Assembly (NCBI GenBank): GCA_005884005.1
Contig: VAWI01000063.1
Location: forward strand, 1-61,418
Origin: Actinomycetota bacterium
GTDB taxonomy: Bacteria > Actinomycetota > Thermoleophilia > Gaiellales > Gaiellaceae
Length of the DNA stretch: 61,418 bases
Direction: 5' to 3'
Every line of letters starts with the position of its first letter. Position 1 is the first letter of the stretch. The position numbers were made by a program, and so were the translations under genes. Positions 27,253-34,672 of the stretch are shown here, piece by piece. The notes beneath the pieces were generated by a model that was not told where the DNA came from, ran no database searches, and saw nothing but the letters and a program-made list of their open reading frames with translations.

Positions 27253-28314
27253 GTGCACCGACCGCGCTCCGTTCGCGACGCGGACGTCGCCGGCAAGCGC
27301 GTGCTCGTCCGCTCCGACCTGAACGTGCCGCTCGAGGACGGCCGGGTCGCGGACGAGACCCGGATCGAGGCATCGCTGCCGACCCTGCGGCTCTTGCTCG
27401 AGCGTGGCGCGGCCGGCATCCGCGTCTGCTCGCACCTCGGTCGCCCGAAAGGGCCGGATCCCGCCTTCACGATCGAGCCCGTGCGCGAGCGCCTGCGCGA
27501 GCTAGTGCCGGACGAGCGGATCGAGGTACTCGAAAACACGCGCTTCAACCCCGGCGAGACGAAGAACGACCCCGAGTTCGCGCGCGAGCTCGCCGCGGGC
27601 TGCGATCTGTTCGTCGAGGACGCGTTCGGCTCGGTTCACCGGGCGCATGCGTCCACCGTCGGCGTGGTCGAGCTGCTGCCGGCGTACGCGGGCCTACTGC
27701 TCGAGCGCGAGCTCGAGGAGCTCGGCAAGCTGCTCGGCGATGTCGAGCGGCCGTTCGTACTCGTCTCAGGCGGCGCCAAGGTCGAGGACAAGCTCGGCGT
27801 CCTGCGCAAGCTCGGCGGCAAAGCCGACACCGTCCTGATCGGCGGCAAGATGGCGGAGGAGCTTCGGGACGAGAACCCGCTCGATTTCGAGGTCGTGCTT
27901 CCGACCGACGTGGTCGCCGCGGCCACCTTCGATGCTGAGGCGGAGTCGACGGTTTGCCCGTTCGACGCGCTTCCGGAGGCGTGGCTCGGGCTCGACATCG
28001 GGCCGCAGACGCGCGAGGCCTTCGAGGCCGAGCTCTCGCGCGCGAAGACCATCTTCTGGAACGGCCCGATGGGTGTGTTCGAGTGGCCGCGCTTCGCGGC
28101 GGGGACAAAGGCGGTCGCCGAGGCGGTCGCCGGTGCCGACGCATTCTCCGTCGTCGGCGGCGCCGATTCGATCCGGGCGCTGAACGAGCTTGGTTTGACC
28201 GACAGCGTCTCGTGGGCCTCCACCGGCGGCGGCGCCGCGCTCGAGCTGCTCGAAGGCAAACAACTGCCCGGAGTAGCCGTGATCCCACAAGAAGTCGATG
28301 CGCCCCCGCGGTAG
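27253..28314 (+). CDS. pgk: Phosphoglycerate kinase (compact form)
   Basis: 353 aa, about 35-45 shorter than the usual PGK. Family marks are GKRVLVRSDLNVPL (14-27), CSHLGRPKGPDPAF, LENTRFNPGETKND, VEDAFGSVHRAHAST, SGGAKVEDKLGVL, WNGPMGVFEWPRFAAGT and STGGGAALELLEGKQLPG. The missing residues are mainly the helix after LIGGKM and a loop before LENTRF; catalytic and nucleotide sites are kept, so it should be active. It makes ATP from 1,3-bisphosphoglycerate. GTG 27253 follows the palindrome directly. A repeat element lies just past the stop, bracketed by 20-bp direct repeats, one of them inside this CDS. Confidence 0.94.
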   Translation: MHRPRSVRDADVAGKRVLVRSDLNVPLEDGRVADETRIEASLPTLRLLLERGAAGIRVCSHLGRPKGPDPAFTIEPVRERLRELVPDERIEVLENTRFNPGETKNDPEFARELAAGCDLFVEDAFGSVHRAHASTVGVVELLPAYAGLLLERELEELGKLLGDVERPFVLVSGGAKVEDKLGVLRKLGGKADTVLIGGKMAEELRDENPLDFEVVLPTDVVAAATFDAEAESTVCPFDALPEAWLGLDIGPQTREAFEAELSRAKTIFWNGPMGVFEWPRFAAGTKAVAEAVAGADAFSVVGGADSIRALNELGLTDSVSWASTGGGAALELLEGKQLPGVAVIPQEVDAPPR

Positions 28315-28396
28315 CGGGATCAACGGTCGCGCGAGTGAATCGCGCGACCTCTCAAGCGGCATCGCAAGCGACGCCGCCGGAGTAGCCGTGATCCCA
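28268..28396. repeat. Two-hairpin repeat copy 6 bracketed by 20-bp direct repeats
   Basis: CCGGAGTAGCCGTGATCCCA occurs at 28268-28287 (inside the pgk 3' end) and again at 28377-28396, just before the aminotransferase start. Between them lie a perfect 10-bp hairpin GGTCGCGCGA/TCGCGCGACC (28325-28349), the linker TCTCAAGC and the core GGCATCGCAAGCGACGCC (28358-28375). Confidence 0.82.
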
Positions 28397-28401
28397 GCCG
28401 C

Positions 28402-29580
28402 ATGATCGACGTCGCACGCGCTCGACGCGAAACGCCCGGCTGCCAGTACGTGACGCATCTCAACAACGCCGGCTCCTCGCTGCCGCCGCAGCCGGTGCTG
28501 GACGCTGTTGTCGGCCATCTCGAGCTCGAGGCGCGCGTGGGCGGCTACGAGGCGCATGAGCAGAACGAGCCCGCGATCGAGCGCTTCTACGGCGCCGCGG
28601 CCAAGCTGCTCGGCGCGCATCCGGAGGAGATCGCCTTCGCGTCGAGCGCCACGCGCGCCTGGGACATGGCGTTCTACGGGTTCCCGTTCGAGCGCGGCGA
28701 CCGGATCCTGACCGCGGTTGCTGAATACATCAGCAACTACATCGCCTACATCCAGGTCGCCGAGCGGGCCGGGGTCGAGGTCGTCCCGGTGCCGAACGAC
28801 GAGTACGGGCAGGTCTCGGTCGACTCACTTCGTCAGCTCGTCGACGAGCGCGTCAAGCTGATCGCGATTACACACGTGCCGACGAACGGCGGTCTCGTCA
28901 ACCCTGCAGCCGAGATCGGCGCGGTCGCGCGCGAAGCCGGAATCCCGTATCTCCTCGACGCCTGCCAGTCCGTCGGCCAGCTGCCGGTCGACGTCGAGGA
29001 GATCGGCTGCGACGTGCTCTCTGCGACTGGGCGCAAGTACTTGCGCGGGCCGCGTGGCACCGGCTTCCTCTATGTGCGCTCGAGCCTGCTGGGCCGTCTC
29101 GAGCCGCCGTTCCTCGACATGCGCGCCGCGGACTGGGTCGAGCCGGACCGCTACGAGCTCCGGCCGGACGCAATCCGTTTCGAGGAATGGGAGCAGGCCT
29201 ACGCGGCGAAGGTCGGGCTCTCGACCGCAATCGACTACGCGCTTGGCTGGGGTCTCGAATCGATTTGGCAACGCGTCGCTGCGCTCGGCGAGAGCCTCCG
29301 TGCCCGGCTCGGCGATATCGAGGGCGTGACCGTTCGCGACCTCGGCGCGGTTCGTTGCGGGATCGTCACGTTCACGGTCGACGGGGTCGGAGCGAGTGAG
29401 CTCAAGGAGCGCCTGGCGCGCGAGGCCATCAATGTCACCGCGTCGCCGCGCTCCTCGACGCTGCTGGACTCCAGAGCTCGAGCGCTGCCAGACCTCGTCC
29501 GCGCCTCCGTCCACTACTACAACACAGACGAAGAGCTCGACCGCCTGGTCGAATCCGTCAGAATCGCCGCCCTGTGCTGA
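28402..29580 (+). CDS. Class V aminotransferase / cysteine desulfurase-like PLP enzyme
   Basis: 392 aa. Fold type I PLP pattern: HLNNAGSSLPPQPV at the N terminus, SSATRAWDMAFYGFPF, the LLDACQSVGQLPVDVEEIGCDVLSATGRKYLRGPRGTGFLYV region with the PLP lysine in GRKYLRGP (about residue 214), and RASVHYYNTDEELDRL near the end. It resembles the selenocysteine-lyase/isopenicillin-epimerase-like branch more than IscS; a conserved sulfur-transfer cysteine loop is not evident. It sits between pgk and tpiA and overlaps the tpiA start by 7 nt, so it is in the glycolytic operon although no glycolytic role is known for it. Substrate unknown. Confidence 0.85.
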   Translation: MIDVARARRETPGCQYVTHLNNAGSSLPPQPVLDAVVGHLELEARVGGYEAHEQNEPAIERFYGAAAKLLGAHPEEIAFASSATRAWDMAFYGFPFERGDRILTAVAEYISNYIAYIQVAERAGVEVVPVPNDEYGQVSVDSLRQLVDERVKLIAITHVPTNGGLVNPAAEIGAVAREAGIPYLLDACQSVGQLPVDVEEIGCDVLSATGRKYLRGPRGTGFLYVRSSLLGRLEPPFLDMRAADWVEPDRYELRPDAIRFEEWEQAYAAKVGLSTAIDYALGWGLESIWQRVAALGESLRARLGDIEGVTVRDLGAVRCGIVTFTVDGVGASELKERLAREAINVTASPRSSTLLDSRARALPDLVRASVHYYNTDEELDRLVESVRIAALC

Positions 29581-30263
29581 TCGCGGGCAACTGGAAGATG
29601 TATAAGGGGCCGGGGGAAACGCGGGAGTTCTGCGCCGCTTTCGCACCTCCCGGCGGCGTCGATGCGGTGCTCTGCCCACCCTTCGGATCCCTGGGCGCCG
29701 CGGTGGCGAGCGGTCACACGATCTACGCTCAGAACGTGCATTGGGCCGACGAGGGCGCCTTCACGGGCGAGGTCTCGGCGCCGATCCTGCTCGAGCTCGG
29801 CGTCCGGGGCGCGATCGTAGGCCACTCCGAGCGGCGGCAGTACTTCGGCGAGACGGACGAGACGGCTGCGATGCGCGCCGAGCACGCGCTCGAAGCAGGT
29901 CTACGGGTGATCGCGTGCGTCGGCGAGCTGGAAACCGAGCGTGAGCGGGACGAGACCGAAGACGTGCTGCGGCGTCAGGTCGGTGTTCTCTCCCAGCACG
30001 ACAACCTCGTCGTTGCCTACGAGCCGGTCTGGGCGATCGGCACCGGCAAGACGGCGACGCCCGAGATCGCGCAAGAGGCTCATGCGCTGATCAAGTCCCT
30101 GCTCGACGTGCCCGTGCTCTACGGGGGCTCGGTCAAGCCCGAGAACGCAGAGGAGCTGCTGGCGCAGCCCGACGTCGACGGTGCCCTTGTGGGCGGCGCC
30201 TCGCTCGAGGTGGAATCGTTCACGGCGATTTGCGAGACGGCGTCACGCCTTTCCCGCTCGTAG
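29574..30263 (+). CDS. tpiA: Triosephosphate isomerase
   Basis: 229 aa, slightly short (usual about 250). The catalytic Lys is in IAGNWKMYKG (residue 8), the electrophilic His in IVGHSERRQYFGE, the base Glu in VAYEPVWAIGTGKTATPE and the phosphate loop in VLYGGSVKPEN and GALVGGASLE. It interconverts DHAP and GAP. GTG 29574 lies inside the end of the aminotransferase gene (7-nt overlap), so it is translationally coupled. It overlaps gpmI by 34 nt. Confidence 0.96.
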   Translation: MLIAGNWKMYKGPGETREFCAAFAPPGGVDAVLCPPFGSLGAAVASGHTIYAQNVHWADEGAFTGEVSAPILLELGVRGAIVGHSERRQYFGETDETAAMRAEHALEAGLRVIACVGELETERERDETEDVLRRQVGVLSQHDNLVVAYEPVWAIGTGKTATPEIAQEAHALIKSLLDVPVLYGGSVKPENAEELLAQPDVDGALVGGASLEVESFTAICETASRLSRS

Positions 30264-31708
30264 CGCTCGTCATCCTCGACGGGTGGGGCTGCGCAGCCGC
30301 CGGCTCGGGGAATGCCGTGGAACTGGCCGAGACGCCGGTCTTCGACGCGCTCTGGGCCCGCTACCCGCACGCGACGCTCGAGGCCTCCGGTGAGGCGGTG
30401 GGCCTGCCGGTGGGCCAGATGGGCAACTCCGAAGTGGGTCACCTGACGATCGGCTCCGGCCGGATCCTCGACCAGGACTTCCAGCGCGTGAATCGCGCGG
30501 TCGCGGACGGGTCGTTCTTCGAGAACGCCGCGCTCGTGGGCGCGTTCGAGCGGGCGAAGGAGCGCGGCACGAACGTCAATCTGCTCGGCCTCGTCTCGTA
30601 CGGTGGCGTGCACTCCCACATCGACCACCTGCGGGCGCTGCTGGAGCTTGCGCGGCGGCAGGGGATGGAGGAGCGCACTTTCATCCACGCCTTCACGGAC
30701 GGCCGCGACGTCTCGCCACACTCCGCCGCGCGCGACCTCGCAGAGCTACCGGAAGAAGCGCTCGCCAGCGTCGCGGGCCGCTACTACGCGATGGACCGCG
30801 ACCAGCGCTGGGACAGGACCGAACTGGCGTACGAAACGATCAGCACGGGCCACCGTGCACAGGCCCATAACGCGTTGGAGTACGTGCAAACGAGCTACGA
30901 CGCCGGCGTCACCGACGAGTTCATCGTGCCGGCTGCGATCGAAGACCGGCCGCGCCTCGGCCAAGGCGACGCCGCGATTTTCTTCAACTTCAGGCCCGAC
31001 AGAGCACGCCAATTGGTGATCAAGCTTCTGGAAGCCGAGTTCGATCTCACCACCATGACGCGGTACCACGAGGATTTCCCCTGCCCAGTCGTGTTCGAGG
31101 AGCAGAACGTCAGCGAGACCATGGCCGAGGTCGTCGCCGAGCATGGCGCTCGCCAGCTGCACGTGGCCGAGACGGAGAAATATGCACACGTCACGTACTT
31201 CTTCAACGGCGGCCGCGAGGACGATTGGGCCGGCGAGACACGCATCCTCGTGCCGAGTCCCCGTGACGTACCAAGCTACGACCACAAGCCCGAGATGTCG
31301 GCGCGAGAGGTGGCAGGCCGCTTCTGCAAAGAGATCGGCAAGGGCTACGCCTTCGCGGTCATCAATTTCGCGAATCCGGACATGGTCGGACACACGGGCT
31401 CCATTCCGGCCGTGACGAGCGCCGTCGAGACGACCGATGCGTGCCTCGGCGAAGTCGTCGAGGCGGTCGAGCGCGCGGGCGGCGTCAGCCTGATCACAGC
31501 CGACCACGGCAACGCCGAGCAAATGCTCGAGGCAGACGGCACGAGCCCGCACACGGCACACACCACGAATCCGGTACCGCTCATCCTCACGAAGCAAGGG
31601 ATGACGTTGACGGAGAGCGGCGAACTCTCGGATCTCATGCCTACCGCGCTCGAGCTGCTCGGCTTTGCCCAACCTTTACAGATGACCGGGAAATCCCTGC
31701 TGAGGTGA
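30230..31708 (+). CDS. gpmI: 2,3-bisphosphoglycerate-independent phosphoglycerate mutase
   Basis: 492 aa. The alkaline-phosphatase-like metal site is ILDGWGCAAAGSGNA (Asp), with the catalytic serine in GQMGNSEVGHLTIGSGR. Then come the transferase insert with TDGRDVSPHSA and FFNFRPDRARQL, and the second metal cluster NFANPDMVGHTG ... ITADHGNAEQM ... PHTAHTTNPVP. It interconverts 3- and 2-phosphoglycerate without 2,3-BPG, normally Mn-dependent. TTG 30230 starts inside tpiA; a start nearer PLVALVILDGWG is possible. It ends the glycolytic operon. Confidence 0.96.
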   Translation: MRDGVTPFPLVALVILDGWGCAAAGSGNAVELAETPVFDALWARYPHATLEASGEAVGLPVGQMGNSEVGHLTIGSGRILDQDFQRVNRAVADGSFFENAALVGAFERAKERGTNVNLLGLVSYGGVHSHIDHLRALLELARRQGMEERTFIHAFTDGRDVSPHSAARDLAELPEEALASVAGRYYAMDRDQRWDRTELAYETISTGHRAQAHNALEYVQTSYDAGVTDEFIVPAAIEDRPRLGQGDAAIFFNFRPDRARQLVIKLLEAEFDLTTMTRYHEDFPCPVVFEEQNVSETMAEVVAEHGARQLHVAETEKYAHVTYFFNGGREDDWAGETRILVPSPRDVPSYDHKPEMSAREVAGRFCKEIGKGYAFAVINFANPDMVGHTGSIPAVTSAVETTDACLGEVVEAVERAGGVSLITADHGNAEQMLEADGTSPHTAHTTNPVPLILTKQGMTLTESGELSDLMPTALELLGFAQPLQMTGKSLLR

Positions 31709-31736
31709 GGAAGACCCGGGCTATACTCGTGCGGCC

Positions 31737-32321
31737 TTGGCACTAGCCCAGCCCGATTTTGGCGTCCTTCGGAAGGCGCAGCGCGGCGACGAGCGAGCCT
31801 TCACGTTGATCGTGCGGGCCTACGAAGTCCCCGTGTTCAACTACGTCATGCGCCTCGTCGGCGACCGCGCGCTGGCCGAGGACCTGACGCAGGAAGTCTT
31901 CATTCGCGTCTTCCAGGGCCTGCCGAAGTTCTCGTTGCGTTCGAAGTTCACGACCTGGTTGTTCCAGGTGACGAAGAACCGCGTCCTCGACGAGCTCCGC
32001 GCCAGCGAGCGCCGGCCTCGCGCACTCGTCGCGATCGACGATGCGCCCCCGCTCGAGGTCGTCGACGCGCCGGTCGAGCAGGTCGAGATGATCGCCGCGC
32101 TCTGGACTGCTGTCGACGAGCTCAACACCGACCTGAAGATGGCATTACTGCTCCGTGACGTGGTCGGGCTCTCGTACAACGAGATCGCCGACTCGCTCGA
32201 CACCACGCTTGCCACGGTCAAGTGGCGGATCTTCAAGGCGCGAGAGGAAGTGCAGTTCTCGCTCGCGCGCGAAGGCATCACGTCCGGCCGCGACGCCGAC
32301 GTGATTCCGCTCGGGCGCTAG
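31737..32321 (+). CDS. ECF-type RNA polymerase sigma factor
   Basis: 194 aa. Sigma-70 region 2 runs VRAYEVPVFNYVMRLVGDRALAEDLTQEVFIRVFQGLPKF with FTTWLFQVTKNRVLDELR, and region 4 runs LLLRDVVGLSYNEIADSLDTTLATVKWRIFKAREEV. There is no region 1.1 or 3, and no C-terminal extension. TTG 31737 lies 9 nt after TATACT (31722-31727). No anti-sigma gene is adjacent, so how it is held inactive is not visible. It is transcribed just after gpmI, but from its own promoter. Confidence 0.9.
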   Translation: MALAQPDFGVLRKAQRGDERAFTLIVRAYEVPVFNYVMRLVGDRALAEDLTQEVFIRVFQGLPKFSLRSKFTTWLFQVTKNRVLDELRASERRPRALVAIDDAPPLEVVDAPVEQVEMIAALWTAVDELNTDLKMALLLRDVVGLSYNEIADSLDTTLATVKWRIFKAREEVQFSLAREGITSGRDADVIPLGR

Positions 32322-32325
32322 AGCT

Positions 32326-33057
32326 TCAGAGACCCTCCGTTAGTCTCGCCACCAGCGCTTCGGGCAGCCCGCGATCGCGCATCTCGGCCTGGGTCCGCTC
32401 GATCGGGTAATCCACCCTGTGAAACTCCGCCCGGCGGCCCGGCTCGAGCAGGAGGTATGCGGCCCGTGGGTCGCCGTCTCGCGGTTGCCCGACCGAGCCG
32501 GGGTTCAGCAGCCAGCGCCCGGCCGCGAGGTCGACAACTGTTCCGTCCGGGGCCACGCCGCCCGCGAGGTCTTCACCATCGAAGCCGATCGCGAGCGGCA
32601 CGTGACTGTGGCCGACGAGGACGAGCGGGGCGGTCGTCGCGTGTAGCGTCCACCAGGCCGCCTCCTCGCTGAGGACGTACTCCCAAACCGGATCGCGCGC
32701 GCTGCCGTGGAAGAGCTCGATGCCGTCGCGGCGCCCGCTCGGCTCGAGCCCGGCGAGGAACTCGCGCGCGTCGTCGGCGAGGACGGTCTGCGTCCAGCGC
32801 GCCGCCGTCGCGGCATCGCCGGCGAAGTCGTGGATCGACAGCGAGCCGAGCACGACGAGATCGTGGTTCCCGGCCAGGCAGAGATCGGCACGCGCGGCCA
32901 CCGCACTACAGCATTCGTTCGGCTGCGGGCCGTAACCGACGAGGTCGCCGAGACACCAGAGCTCGTCAGGTCGCTCAGCGACGATGGCGTCGAGGACGGC
33001 CTCGAGCGCGTGCCGGTTAGCGTGGACGTCAGAGATGACTGCGACGCGGGTGCTCAA
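32326..33057 (-). CDS. Calcineurin-like metallophosphoesterase (YfcE/MJ0936-type)
   Basis: 243 aa. The dimetal motifs are complete: VAVISDVHANRHAL (D-x-H), LWCLGDLVGYGP (GD), CLAGNHDLVV (GNHD), and LVLVGHSHVPLA (GHSH). Cytosolic phosphodiesterase activity on an unknown substrate is likely. TTG 33057 is chosen since TATCGT lies 7 nt upstream on the minus strand; GTG 33066 is the alternative. This start overlaps the start of the divergent M48 gene (GTG 33050) by 8 nt, an unusual head-to-head overlap. Confidence 0.87.
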   Translation of the reverse strand: MSTRVAVISDVHANRHALEAVLDAIVAERPDELWCLGDLVGYGPQPNECCSAVAARADLCLAGNHDLVVLGSLSIHDFAGDAATAARWTQTVLADDAREFLAGLEPSGRRDGIELFHGSARDPVWEYVLSEEAAWWTLHATTAPLVLVGHSHVPLAIGFDGEDLAGGVAPDGTVVDLAAGRWLLNPGSVGQPRDGDPRAAYLLLEPGRRAEFHRVDYPIERTQAEMRDRGLPEALVARLTEGL

Positions 33058-34252
33058 GGGCGCCACGATAATCCTCGCGGCCGCGGCCTGGTTCCTCGCC
33101 GCAAGCCTACTTTGGCGCACAGCGGTGCCCGCCGACCTGCACCTGCCCCGGCTCGACGCCTCCGCATATTTCTCTCCAGCCGAGCTACACCGGGCCGCGC
33201 GTTACAGCTCGGTGGCGCGGCTGCTCTTCTTTCTCGGCGTTGGGGTTCAGCTCGCCGTCCTCGCAGTGCTCGCGCTGCTGGGCCGGCGACTGGCTCGGCG
33301 CTTCCGGTTCGGCGAGATCCGCGCAGGCGTGACCATCGGCGTCGCCGCGTCGCTGCTTGTCACGCTCGCGACGCTGCCCGTCGGCCTGGCCGGCCTCTGG
33401 TGGGAGCGGCGCTACGGGATCTCGACGCAGGGTTACTGGAGCTACGTACTTGGCCAGTGGAGCGGCATTCTCGTCCGGACGTTGACCGTCGCGATCGTGG
33501 TCGCGGTCGTGATGTTGCTGGCGCGGCGTTTCCCGCGCGGCTGGTGGACGATTGCGGCGCCGCTCTTCGTCGCCGTGGGCGCGGTCTTCGTCGTCGTCGG
33601 GGCGTTGATCGCGCCGATCGGGACCCACCCGGTCCGCGATCCTCAAATAGCGTCCGTCGTCGATCGGCTGAAGCAAGGCGAGGGAGTGCCCGACACAAAA
33701 GTTCGCGTCGACAAGGTCAGCAACCTGACACGGGACGTCGACGGGGAGACGACCGGCATTGGGCCGACGACGGTCGTGATCCTCTGGGACACGCTCTTCA
33801 AGTCGCATCTGAGCAATGGCGCGATCGAATTCGTGACCGCGCACGAACTTGGCCATGCCGCCCGCCGACACGTCTGGAAGGGGCTTGGTTGGGCGGTTCT
33901 GTTCACAGTGCCTCTGACGTTCTTCCTCGCCGAGTCGACGCGCCGCCGGGGCGGCCTGCACCGTGCCGAGGTCGTGCCCTTCGCACTGCTCGTTGCGTTT
34001 TCGCTCAGCCTCGTGGCACTTCCGCTCGAGAACGTCGTCTCGCGACGCTACGAGGCGGAGGCCGACTGGGTGGGCCTACAGGCGACCCGGGATCCCACCG
34101 CCGGGCGCGAGGCGTTTCGCAGCTTCACCCGGATCGACCTCGCGCAGCCTGACCCGCCCGCGTGGTCATACGTCCTGCTGGACGACCACCCCACCGTCCT
34201 GCAGCGGATCGCGATGACGGAGGCGTGGACCGCTTGGACATCGCGCCGTTAG
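33050..34252 (+). CDS. M48 (Ste24/CAAX protease 1-like) membrane metalloprotease
   Basis: 400 aa. Membrane segments lie at about 5-22, 57-78, 95-115, 144-157 and 167-190, then the zinc site HELGH at 265-269, two more membrane segments (FTVPLTFFLAE and FALLVAFSLSLVALPL) and the third ligand in RRYEAEADWVGLQ (about 338). This is the Ste24 layout rather than HtpX, so it differs from the M48 protein at 992. It may clip membrane or misfolded proteins. GTG 33050 is chosen because the hydrophobic segment starts right after; no leaderless box is seen. Confidence 0.85.
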   Translation: MLKGATIILAAAAWFLAASLLWRTAVPADLHLPRLDASAYFSPAELHRAARYSSVARLLFFLGVGVQLAVLAVLALLGRRLARRFRFGEIRAGVTIGVAASLLVTLATLPVGLAGLWWERRYGISTQGYWSYVLGQWSGILVRTLTVAIVVAVVMLLARRFPRGWWTIAAPLFVAVGAVFVVVGALIAPIGTHPVRDPQIASVVDRLKQGEGVPDTKVRVDKVSNLTRDVDGETTGIGPTTVVILWDTLFKSHLSNGAIEFVTAHELGHAARRHVWKGLGWAVLFTVPLTFFLAESTRRRGGLHRAEVVPFALLVAFSLSLVALPLENVVSRRYEAEADWVGLQATRDPTAGREAFRSFTRIDLAQPDPPAWSYVLLDDHPTVLQRIAMTEAWTAWTSRR

Positions 34253-34290
34253 TTCGGCTCGCCGTCCTCTCTCCTTCGATCGGGTCACAA

Positions 34291-34345
34291 CGGCCGCGCC
34301 GGCGAAGCCCGGCACGGCCTCTAGATCGCGTCGCGAGCGCCGCTT
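34291..34345. repeat. Two-hairpin repeat copy 7 (degenerate)
   Basis: The first hairpin GGCCGCGCCGG-CGAA-GCCCGGCACGGCC is in 34292-34319, then the linker TCTAGAT and a degenerate core GCGTCGCGAGCGCCGC. It lies between convergent genes, where it could also terminate transcription. Confidence 0.65.
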
Positions 34346-34652
34346 AGGACTGAGAACCCGACTCTGGCCGATCGGTCTCGGGCAGGTTCCTGATCCCTTC
34401 GCGCGACGACCACTTCGACCACGAGTCCTCCATCGCGTCCAGCAGCTCGCGCATGAACCGGTTCGACATGTTCACGCGAGCGACGACGACGCCGGGGACG
34501 TCCCCTTCCTCGACCTCGTGGTCGATGCGGGCGAACGTGAGCGTGAACTCGTAGTCGGAGAAGCTGATGTTCGCGAAGTTCGCGTACACGCCCGCGAGAT
34601 GCTCGGGGTCGAGGTGGATGTTGAGCTGGCGCTCCTGGGCGTCGTCGTCCAC
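34344..34652 (-). CDS. DUF3467 family protein
   Basis: 102 aa. The pattern LNIHLDPEHLAGVYANFANISFSDYEFTLTFAR ... VARVNMSNRFMRELLDAMEDSW matches the small DUF3467 family (D-x-E-x-x-x-G-x-Y-A-N, then hydrophobic SPYEFTLDFA-like strand). Function unknown; soluble. GTG 34652 lies 6 nt after TATCGT on the minus strand (34659-34664). It shares a 20-nt divergent promoter with the channel gene. Confidence 0.82.
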   Translation of the reverse strand: MDDDAQERQLNIHLDPEHLAGVYANFANISFSDYEFTLTFARIDHEVEEGDVPGVVVARVNMSNRFMRELLDAMEDSWSKWSSREGIRNLPETDRPESGSQS

Positions 34653-34672
34653 GGGCCTACGATACTAGTCGC
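34653..34672. promoter_or_regulatory. 20-nt bidirectional promoter with overlapping -10 boxes
   Basis: The start codons GTG 34652 (minus) and GTG 34673 (plus) are separated by 20 nt containing TACGATA. Read on plus, TACGAT (34658-34663) lies 9 nt before GTG 34673. Read on minus, TATCGT (34659-34664) lies 6 nt before GTG 34652. The two hexamers share five base pairs, so polymerase can use only one direction at a time. Confidence 0.6.
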
